Of a stretch of 64,000 nt of DNA, positions 45,001 through 57,000 are shown one piece after another. Origin of the DNA: Monoplex corrugatus (taxonomy: Eukaryota > Mollusca > Gastropoda > Littorinimorpha > Ranellidae); NCBI GenBank assembly GCA_030674185.1, contig JAPXFY010000022.1:51212675-51276674 (forward strand), read 5' to 3'. Position numbers and translations under genes: made by a program. How positions within the stretch are numbered: position 1 is the first letter of the stretch; each line of letters starts with the position of its first letter. The notes below the pieces were generated by a model. It made no database searches, was not told the DNA's origin, and saw only the letters and a list, made by a program, of their open reading frames with translations.

Positions 45001-48000
45001 ATTTAGGCACAGTTTCTTCCATCACTATGTTATCTGCTTTGAAACGATTTTCAAAATGGCATCACAACAATGGCAGCAGTTTGCATGCAACCTTCATCTG
45101 AAAAAAGCACTTAAACTCATCATGTAAGTTAAGTTCCAAAGAAGTTTACGGCCTGTACCTTCTTGTGTAAATATTTCTGAGTGTATCTTCATTCTGATGG
45201 TGCAAGAAGAGAACATGCTAGCATGTGGACACAGCAACAAGGTATTTCACACACACACACCCCTCCCTCCAAAATGGTCTCTTCCCTGTGCCCATTCCTT
45301 CAAAAGCAATTTATTACAAGTTTTCATATAAAAAGATATATCTTAAGTCAAGATACGACCATTTTTAAATGTTTTGCTCTTTTCTTTGTAGCAACTGTTG
45401 TCGACTTCTGATTTTAACAAAAAATTCTCAAATTCTGCAATTTCAGGGGAAATCACAGCCTATAGTTAATAACAGTAACTGCAGCCCAAGAGGAAAAACA
45501 GAGTTGTCTGCCTTGCAATGTAATACCAAAGAAACAGTAACACACGAGCACACACGCACGCACATGCGCACACGCACAAGTGCGCACACACAAATGCACA
45601 GCTTTTTAGATAGAATTAAATGTCTGATCTGAAACAAGACAAATGAATTGATGCCAAGTCAGATACTGCTGAAATAATGGCAAGGGTGAGGACACAGGAA
45701 AATCCTATGCAACCTTCCGTATTCTTTCCTCAGCATATCTGCCTCCGTTTCTATTTCACTTGTGTCATCCAGACCAGTTAATTCTGTCTAAAAGGTCTTT
45801 TTTATTTCCCTTTTTTCTGTTAAAACCTCCAATTACTCTCCTTGAAAATTCAGTCCCCCACCCACCAATATCAGTTTTCTCTTATAATTTTGGTATTAAT
45901 TATGACAATGATTAATGTGATAATTCAACAGCAATCATTGTATTAAAAAAGTTCTACCTTCATCTGCAATGTCATTCTACTTTCATCTTCAAGAATATAA
46001 CTCATTTCCATTTGGCTGGGCTATTCTGTGGGAATGCCCAGATGACTGATTACCAACTTCAAAAACAAAACCGGGCACCATATATTAACTGCTCACTTAT
46101 ATCTTTAATTCTCACATACATGAGAGAAAGATATGCAACAAATACATGACACACAGAGATAGAGCAAATCAAAATATGTGCAGGGTCAGACTCACACTAA
46201 CATTACAACATAAGCTGAAACAATCATTCCTCACCTCCTACATCTTCATCACTCTCTTTGGCTTGCTTCTCCTTTTCCGACACTCTGTCCGAATGCATCT
46301 TGCGAATGACAGATGTTGGTGTGAAGGCCATGATTGCCGGCTGGTAAATAGACTATACATTGTAATTTAATATCAGACTGATAGAATACATAATGATAAA
46401 GCCATAATAACAACTGATTATAATCAAAATCCACTTCATGTGTCAACTGGTGTTAAAAACATAACTAACGAACTCATGTACACAACAATGCAAGATCCAA
46501 AACAAGTGCGACTGCCCGCGTCCAAACAAACAGGATCCAGAAGAACAAGTAAGCCAAAAAGAATATATATTCAATACAAACAAGACAAGATAATAATGCA
46601 AGTTATGCGCGCACACACACATACACCCCCTCATGCACACCCACACATATACAAATACACAACACATAATGCCCACCCATCCACCCACACCTGCACACAC
46701 TACAGCTAAAAAGGTGACTACAGCAGATCTGAGTGAAGTGACCCAAGATGAATGTCTAATGTGGATGCTTAACAAGAGGACGCTTAACAAGAATAAATAT
46801 TTTGTATACATTATCAGCTAGAAAAATTTGATGAACGCCTCTATATTGCCCAAGAGTTAAAAAAAATCCATTTTCACTGCTCTTTAATATTCATCATTCC
46901 AGACAACTTCAGCAACTGCACTTTGCTATCCTCAAGACTCTAAATAAAGAGCACTTCAAATATTTTCAAATAAACTCTTACATCCAACATTTCAAATGAA
47001 TTTTTATAAACATTTCCAAATTAATTATTATATCTGCCATTTTGCATGCATACTTAGCTTGATACGACAACCCAAGATGCGAACAAAACTTTTCCAGACA
47101 CTGTCAACGAAAACTGCTGTATCCTGCTTCCTGCCTGCACACCTAGCAACCAAGAGTAATTTTTATGTACACCCTCAGTCCCCAAAGATAATGTAACTTA
47201 CTTTGGCCTGAGTGGTGGTGGTAGTGGTGGGGGTAGCTGGCAAAGATGTCTTACTGGCCACAGTGGCAGGTTGGGGCTGGATTGGAGACTTGTCCCTGTT
47301 GTCCCTACACAAAATAACAAATTTCTTAATGTTTAAAGTCCAACTGACTGCACAGAGCCATATCAGGGCTACTTCCATTTTGAAACGTACATCTGGCTCG
47401 GGAAAAAAAGCTGAAAAAGAAAATTAAGTACACATGTAAATGTATGAGCGCACATGATCTGAGGTGTTGACCATGTCATCCAATCATCACCAGAGGATTT
47501 CAAAAAACAAGCCTAAAGGCCAATGTGTACACAATTAAGAACACTCAAGCTTACATATCAAATGGCCTAAATTACCTGAAATTGCTCTTGCATTTCACAT
47601 TTCCTTAGAGCCAAACATGCAATCAATACATGTATCCTCTTATCAATCCTAACAGACAGTATGTGAGACTTTACAGAACACATGCAGATGAATGGACCAG
47701 CAAGGCAGAAAATGACAGGAAGAGATGACGGAAAGTAAAGGAGGAAGGAAGAAACAAAGAGAATGACAGAAAAGAGAAAATCTCTAGCACATAATATCCA
47801 GAATGGGGGGATATTATTTATACTGAGAGAGCCTCCGGGATCCCCATGGGGAAAAAAATATCACAGTTTTTAACCCTTTCGTTCCTTCACTGTGTCTAGC
47901 ATATTCCAGCAAGAACCTGGCAGACAAGACGTGAAAAAATTATATCAAGTAACTGTTATGCAGTGGCTATAAAAAACTAAGATGATGTATTACAAAACAA

Positions 48001-51000
48001 AAAAATAAACTATGGCAATGTTCCTATCATCCAAAGAAATCAATAAAGTAGTATGTGGCATATAACAACACTGTCTGGGTGGTTACTCTGACATAAAAGT
48101 TTAGCTATATGGGGTGGTTCAATGCAATACACAAACTTTCATATTCATCAAAAAACAGTGCTTCTTAAACAAGGATACATGTTTATTTTAGTAAACAAAT
48201 GGACTACTTCTCATGTCTCTTCCGGCCCAGACAATTCACAATTATGTCAAACCCTGGTCAACTTGACAGAAAGCTTAAGTATAAAACAGATCATTTCCCT
48301 TCAAAAACACTTTTCCAAAGCAAATGTATTTTTGACCAATCAACCCCCACCTCACAAGGCTTCTCTCTTTCCAAGTTAGTTATCCTTCTCCACAGGGCAA
48401 GAGCAAAATATTTGACATGACAGTAGTCTCTCAATAGACATATACTACTACAATACACAAATGCTGCAATTCCCTCACTCCCTTACTGTTACCAGGAAGC
48501 TGGTGAGTATGGCAAGTAACTAAAAAGTTGTTGGGTTTTTTGTTTTTGTTTTGTTTTTTGTAACTAAAATGGTTTGAAATACAGGGTTGCGGGGGAGGAG
48601 TGAAAGAGTAAACAAATTGGGTCCTGCCATCACTGACCTTTCCTGCTGTTTCTTCAGGTAGCGTTCTTTCTGGTCCTCCAGTTTTCGTTTGATGAGTGCT
48701 GTCTGCATGATGGCCTGGGTATGAGCCTTCAGCTCTTGTGGGCTGGGCACACGCTGCAGCACTGGCGATCTCATCCCTGACGTAGTCTGGAACAAGTGAG
48801 GGTACTATTGCATGTACCATTAGTACAGTGTACATCAGGACTTATGATCAGTAAACAAAAATAAAGTTTTGTTCAATAGTTCACTTGTTGGGTGGTGTTG
48901 CTCTATTGTTTCGTTTGTTTTTAACTGCCTTCCAAATACGTGTCCAACTTTTATCACATATTTTGGACAACATTTTTTAATGATAACAGCAGACAATACA
49001 GTACACTGAAATGCTGCAAGATCACAAATCCTTTATTATAACCTAAACACATTCTAACAAATAACCCATCATCTTGTTGTAAACTCTCTTTGAATGAAAA
49101 AAAACTTTTTTTCTTATGAGATCATGTTTAAGGAGATTTCTTTTGTACTCACTTTTGATTTTTTCCAACATCATCTGGCCACAGAAGCTGGCGCAGTTTT
49201 TAAAATATGATGCTGACGCTGTCAATGAGGATGATAATCATGATGCCATAAAGTTCCATTTAGGATTGTAATTGTATGACCGAGTTGTACTCTACAGGCT
49301 TATAATATATCCTGGCATCAACCAGGCCTCACAGGTACAGATACCTGCAGTGCTGGTCAGAATATCTGAGCAAACACCCTCAATGACCCATCCCTCAAGT
49401 GGCTGAAATTCGACTCTGTGGTCCCAGTCTTCCCAATGAGCCCAGAGCATGCTCAACTCTGGGTAGAAACCAGATGGAGCTGAAAAATCCCACAATCATT
49501 TCTGAAGGGACTGATGGGGACTCAACCCCACAACCTTCCAGCTGGTATTGGTTGCACTAACCACTACACCAGGGCGACTGGTCACACAAATCTGATCACG
49601 TAATTCAAGAATTAACATTTTAATGTTACCACAAAATACGTGCATGACTGACACAGGATCCTAGGATCCTACTGTAGCAACTGCCAAGCTAGATCTACCT
49701 TATCTCATAATCTAGTACAGAGAGTGTAATTAACTGAACTTCACTTGTCATCAGCAACCTGATGGATAGGGCAAGGTAGTGAAAGGGTTAACAAAAAGTG
49801 CTAATGGTATCTAGTGATACCTACCGTCAGAGTGTTGGAGGTGAGGGCCTGGCCTGCCAGAGGTCCCAGCTGTACTGGATGGATAGGTGATGGGGCACTC
49901 AGGTGCATAGGGGGCTGCTGGCTGAACACTGAAACACCAGGACTTCATATCACAAGACATGAAAAAAAATACTAATCAACAATCACCCACCATCATCTGA
50001 ACAGACTGACCCTAGTAACTATAGCTTTGAACTGTTTTCATCTGTATTTACCATGGACAGACTTGCACTCAAAAACTACCAAATGCCTATGCAAAGTTAA
50101 AAACGAAAAAAATTACAAGATAAGAAAAAAACCACATTAAGACTGGAATGCACAATGTATGAAAATCGCCCAATAAACAGTGCAAAATGTTAATAAATAC
50201 AATGATAGCACTTTTCCACATTCATTCAATGTTACATCCCTTCTCCCAAATGACCAATTCCCACATAGGCGAAGCATGGCTGGCTGGTTTGGTGTGGAGG
50301 GTCTGTGAGCAAGACTGCCTGAGAAGGTTCAGGCTTGGAGTTAGTTCCAGCCGAAATTAAAAGGACAGAGACAGTAAGTCCGGAAGCCTTTTCTTCCCGT
50401 GCTTTCCTGGTTACCTTGTGGTGGATTGGGAAGGGGGGAAGTGAAGATGATCAGGGAGTCCAGTCCAGAGAGAGGGTATCCTGATCTTGAAGAGGAAAGA
50501 TATGGATCTTGCTGCGTCTTGAATTTGGTGAACCAATTATTCATTTACCAATCTAGCTGAATGATGAGTGGCCTCTGCTCACGGAGACAGCGATAATGTT
50601 CATATTCCTTATGATATGGACCATCTCAGAAGCCTCTTGGCTTACAAGGACAGGACTGATGAGGTGAACCATTTATCCCATCTGATGAAGGTGATGTTGA
50701 CACTCAGTCGAACTGCCACATGGACAAAGTTAACAATGGCCTTGCACATGTTTTTGCCCAGGATATTCAATATATCCAAATGACTATGATTCATCTTCAG
50801 GGGCAATGGATTGCCATGCTGTGAGAAGCTGGTTGCTTAAAGCCCACATACATGTAGGTGCCAGCATAAGCCGCAGAAAGCCGGGCCATGAGGCTTGCAA
50901 TACCAACTGCAAAATGTGACACAGTAACCAGTGTCAGAGGAAAGCTCAGGGTTGCGTTAACAATCTCAGAATGCGCTGTGATAACTGCAGACCTTGATGA

Positions 51001-52831
51001 ATCAGCAGCAGGTGAAAGGTAGAACCAAGAAGGTATAGGCAAAAGACAGGGGATGGGTCCCATAAGAAGATGAGTCCAGAGGAATGTAGCTTGACTTCAT
51101 GGATGCCAGGGACGGAGGAGCGAAATGTATTAAGTGGCCACAGAACACCTCTGGGGCCCTGTGAGGAGACCGCTAGACCCAAATAGGGAGCCAGGTTATC
51201 AATAGGGCAAGTGAGAATTGAGATATGTACCACATAACTGGGCTCAACACATGTCCATGGCACTTGTGAGTACAGCAAGATTAACTGACAGGCTCATGGC
51301 ACACTATCTTCAGAGATAAGCAGAGAAGCTAAGCTTGTCTTGTTCTCATTTTGGTCACCCCTTCAGATGATCCAGGAAGTGTGGGAGAAAGCATCATGAT
51401 TAAGAATGTCATCAACTAACGAAATTTCAACCATGTGGCGTCAGGAAGCCTTGTAAAAGAGTTGGAGATCCAGCATTTTACACGTTATTTGACCCCGTTT
51501 TCGCCGACTATTGTTTTAAACTTGAAAAGGAATGATCAGAATCCCTGTTGTGGAATGGAGAACCTGATCATCCCTAAGATCCTAGTCAATTCCCAGTGTT
51601 GGACATGACTGTGGATTAAACAGTGGGCTGAGAGGAAAAAGAATGGAAAATATAGGTATCCTTGACACAGGGTAGGTATGGTAAGAACAGTAACCCAGGA
51701 GAGAGATCATACTGAGAACTGAGTAATTTTCAAGTTAATTCCCATTCAGCTAGTACACTTGCCATATCCAACTAAAGCAGGTTGGTAGACGATTGCTTTA
51801 TTTCTGACCAGTGTTTACCAAGAATTCAATTAAAAGATGTTCCAGCTGGCACTCCATCCCACCTGACTGCCCTGGTCACGCAAACGCTGGTATCCATCCT
51901 CTTTTTCTGGACTTCATATGCCAGACCAGATGACAGAATCTTGAGAGAGATCAGGTAGGGCAGGCTTAAGAGTCGGATATGGATATGAATTTATTTGAAA
52001 ATTCATTTAGCATCATATACTCTACATATCCATCTTGCTTGGTTCATGGCTTGGAAAAGAGGAAGTGTGTTGACACATGATGTTATCACCTGCAGGCAAC
52101 TTTATACATAATCTCTGTGATCTTGGGCAAGATACCAACCAAAAATATGGCAATAGTCTGCCATACAGCATTGAGTTGGACATGACACAGTGTATGACGC
52201 TAAAACAGGTTTTCCAACTGTCCAAATCAAAAAGCCTTCATCCTCAATTTTCTATCCTTTTAACAGAATCTTCACAAGTGACATACACCTCTTTTTGATC
52301 CTCAGTAAGGATGTGTGGGATCCACTTTGCTGCAGTAGCCTAAGTCTTATTCAAAATCTACTTCTTAAAAATTGCATGAACTGATCCGTAACTAATACTA
52401 ATGTCATGAGTCACCTCTTCGCACATTATTCATCCATCTTCATTCTAATTTCTCAAACTTCTTTCACGTTTTTCTCATCAGTAACTTCAAATGGCCTCTC
52501 CAGACTATGCTTGCCTTTAACATTATTTCATCCATCTTTCAAGAATGACAACCAGCTCTAAACTGTAGACTGCGAAAAGCTCATGTCCCACATATTCTCT
52601 GTACTTTTTAGATTCATCTGCACAAGAATTTCCTTTATAAAATTCAATTTCAAGGTTAAGCATGCAATTTGATCATGGAGTAATTGAGCCAGACACATGT
52701 CAAGTTTCAAAGCGCTGTGACTATTACTTTTAAGTCATAAGGACATTCTTATTATTCACTAAATAGCCCTTGAATACCCACAGAAGTTAACTTTAAATCC
52801 CCTTCTCACTCTTTCTTGCTCCCCCCCCCCA

Positions 52832-52867
<36 letters not shown>

Positions 52868-54000
52868 CCAGAGTGACATACACATGAAGAAACAGCATAA
52901 ACTCACTGATGGGTGAGGGGACTCTAGCAGTGGCAGGGTTGTTGCCTTGCTGAGAGGTGACCCGGATGCTGGGCGGGGGCAGGCCAGGGGGCAGAGGGGA
53001 AGGAACAGGCCCCTGGGCCGTGGTGTGACCAGCCACCATGCCGGGAATAGGAGAGGCTGGTTTCATAACAATTTTGGGGTTCTGCTGTAAAAAGTTCATG
53101 ATGGGATCCTGGGACTGGCCCTGGGGCACTCGCCCTACCCCCTGGGGAAGGACTGGACGCGGGACCATGATTTGTGGGGGTTGTGGAGGTGGCGGCTGAC
53201 CAGGATGCTGAATGACTGGGACCTGTGTGATTGTTACAATTCTCCATTGTAATAAACTAACAATACAATTTGTTACAATCAAAATGTGAAACAGACAGGA
53301 TGTTAACAAAACTTGCCAGTATAAAACATCAAAAATATATATAACAATCAAGGTAACAAAACTAGCTTGTATCAGTCAAAAATAGAATAACAATAAACAT
53401 AAGTCTAAGAAACATACATAAACTTAAGTCTAAGGTAAACATAATAAAACATTAAAGTCTAAGGTACAGTAATGAATCAAACCAGGAAGGAATAACATGA
53501 ACATACACATCACATGTAGTTTTTAACTTCACACGATGTAACAGTTGATTTCTTTTATAAGAAAAAAAATCCAGAACCTGTCACAACACTTGTCAATGAC
53601 TTATTTTTCTGAGATACTGCCATAAGTTGACAGTTCATTGAAAAATTTACACACACACACACAAAAAACTTCATTCAGTACCTCAAGAGAAGTTATATCT
53701 GAATACGTTCATTCAACTGCACCTAAAACAATGCATTCTTTCTATGTCTACTGCCATGACACTGTTGCTGATCATATAAACTGTGGTCAGGGGTATGCTG
53801 GCTAGTTGTGAGCATGTTGTTTTTATCTGCTATGGATAGCACATTACGGCACATGATGCCCACTTACCTTGGACATAACTCCCTGAGCTTGCAGACCAGC
53901 CTGCTGTTGCTGCTGTTGCTGCTGCTGCTGTTGCTGCAGCTGATGATGCAACTGCTGTACCTGTGCTTGAGCTTCTGCTTGAGCCTGTGCTTGAGCCTGT

Positions 54001-54047
<47 letters not shown>

Positions 54048-57000
54048 CGCCTGTGTTTGTGCTGGGGACTGAGGCAGCTGTGATGGAGGCAGGACAGGTT
54101 GGTGCATGCTCTGCAAGGTCTGCTGTTGGATCTGACGCTGCTGCTCTTTGTTCCTCAGCAGAGCCTGCAAGTGTAGATACTGTAGACATCTATGTTTAGT
54201 ACAGGTATTACACACATTCCCTTTAGAATTACTTATATACAACGCTTAAAAGAGAGATACAAACTGTCCACAAAAAATTCAAAGCACCGAGTGAAATGAC
54301 ACAATACACAAGTGAGTAAGCTGACGCCTTTCATGAGTTTTCCAATCCAGTCCCCCAGCTCTACTGATTACTGGTAAATGATGGTCCTGCACCTTCTGTC
54401 ATGAAACCATATGAGTCTATGTAATGAAGCACTCAAAATTCTACAGGGAAGAAAAGCAAGTTATCAGGGAATCAATGAAGCTTTCTTCCCAAATGGAAGG
54501 AGAAGAAACAACTTGTATTTTGGTTGGTACATATTTCAATCTTAGGAGTTAAGGACCCAAACACTTGCTTGACAAAAGAGGATGTGTCCCACATATACTT
54601 TGTAGACTTTTCAATATATCTGCACCAGGACTTCCTTTATAAACTTCAGTTCTAATGTTAGTGTGTTCTTAAATGCTAAACATGGCCATAACATTTGGAA
54701 TGGCTGTACTCAATGTGACATCATAACAAATGATATGACATTTGTACATAATTTTGTAATTAACTGTCAGGTATGTGTAAACCTTCAAAGCACTGTGACA
54801 ATTACTTTCCAGGTTACACGGAGACAATTACTTTTTAGGTTACATGGACGTTCTTGCTATCTACTGGATGAACCTATTCATGTAATGGAATACAAACAAG
54901 AAACAATTTTGGTATTTACTGAATGACCTCTTATCTACATAATGAAAAGCAAACAACAGAAATACATTTTATTGAAAACAAAAACTAAATCATTTACAAT
55001 CATGGACATGCGTCCAGGATTCACAGACTGTTCATAGACCTACCTGTGTAAACTCGTTGTGGGCCTGCACACCGACAGATGGGGACAGCGAACGCTGATC
55101 AGGCATCCTCTGAAAAAAGTATGCAAATACATGTGCAAGTTAGCCAACCTATATCCATCTTCTTCTTTTTTTTTTTTTTTTTTACACGAGTACATGTGGG
55201 TTTTTTTTATTTATAACTTTCCTACTCCAAGCTATGATACTTCCCTGTGAATTTTTTCTTCCGCAAAAGGATTGTGCGTCTTCGCTGTGAATCTTATACT
55301 GTAAAAGGATTGTTCACACACGTTATTTCTGTTTAAAGCCCAGCTCACTAACACACACACCGCACGCATATACACATTCTTTCATTTGTAATGTCAGAAG
55401 CAAAGGCACTCCTTTCAGAGAGACACATTGTCAATAAAATGTTTGCAGAGTTTTTAAAAACATATCAAAATATATCTCTTTCAGAAATGTCTAGAAAACT
55501 TAGAGGTAACTGTTGATAATTTACTAATCTGGATCAAGTTAAACTGATGTGTGTATGTGTGTGTGGGTGCAGGAGTGTGTATGGGCATACATGTAACAAC
55601 ATTTTTTCCGTATCTATCCTAGTAATACCTATTTCTGATTTCATGTTATTATTCACTGTTAACTTTAATAAATCATGTTTATACTGTACTTTTAATGTAA
55701 GTGGTACCTACCCTAACCCATTTTTTATTTTAAATTCCCTTTCCCTTTTCTGAATTTCTTTCCATTCCCTCCTCCACCCTCAAAATTAGTCTTACTTTTG
55801 TCATCATATAAAGTGTAATTATCTATTATAATGTAATGTTGATATGAACATGACTGCACATCCAATTTCAAGTACCGGTAGTATCATCACTTAATTTTCA
55901 CTCATCACTCCCTCGCTAACCCATCAGCTTCCTCACAGGCTAAGAAAAACAAGAGTTTACTGCTTAAGCTTTAATGAGTAATGAATGCATGAAAATTTTT
56001 TATTTAGTAATGGAAAGGAATATTTCTTAGTTGTGTGCTTTTTGTTCTGCCTTCATGCTCATATCCACACAGATCTGAAAGGAGTCTTATGGTTATGACA
56101 GTATTTTTACCCTGAAATAGTTCTTAACACGGGCTGGTAGGTTCTTTTGACAGCACTGTGGACTCAAGATCTGAGTAAAAGGAGTTAAGGGTTTCAACAC
56201 TGCTTGGAGGGGGTTTGTCCTCTGCGGATCCACTGCTGTACGGCTCTCCCAAGAGTTTCTTTGCTACTGTTATCTCAAGGTCAATATGCGGTACTAAAAA
56301 CTGGCCTGTTCACTGCCCATCTTGAGGTTGTACCCGCTTAGCACAACCTTAGGGAGTCTGCCAGATAACTGCTGGCAGGTTTGGATGCAGCATGTATGGA
56401 ACTGTCCAAGTGTGATGAATCCCTCCTGGATCAATTCCAAACACAAACTCAATGAATTAACCCTTTTTGTCTAAGGCTTAAAGGGAAGCTTTTCTTTCTT
56501 TTATTGTTGTTTAAAGCCCAGCCGACTGCGCAGAGCCATATCAGGGCTATAACCGCTTCAAAACACACAAATCTTCAACAGGAAAAAAAAAAAGAAAATT
56601 AAGTACACATATCAATGCATTCGCGCACATAATCTAAGGACATGCCCCAGGCGTAGGACCATTCCGTCCGATTTATCGCACAGGGGAGATTTAAAAAACA
56701 CACCTGAATACAAATATAAGCATACATAAGGACACCAAAACATATATAAAAATGGGCATAAATTACCTAAAATTGCTTCCGCATATCTCACCTCCTTAGA
56801 GCCAAAAATGCACTTAATACATGTACCCAATTATCAATCCGAAGAAAAACTATGTAAGACTTTATCGAAAAAATACAGGTGAATGGACCATTAAGGCAGA
56901 AAATATGTAGAAATGACAGAAAGCAAGGCAACACGGCAGAAACAAAGAGCATGACAGAAAAGAGGAAATTTCTAGCACAGAATTTCCAGAAGGTGGGGAT

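Larger units (their letters stand above)
49929..52906. other. EIF4ENIF1 intron with DIRS-like and mariner remnants
   Basis: It contains DIRS-like RNase H remnants (50340-51300), a mariner fossil (52100-52775) and a CA array (52834-52864). 51300-52000 is unassigned. Confidence 0.6.

Noticed and set aside
49540..49590. Possible genuine tRNA gene
   Set aside because: A and B boxes are present, but no acceptor-stem pairing is seen and the sequence continues into a SINE body shared with 8516-8765.
53830..54199. Gly-Ser and Glu-Pro repeat ORFs around 54000
   Set aside because: These are alternative frames of the hexanucleotide repeat in the 4E-T exon. The Gln-Ala frame joins in phase to both neighbours.
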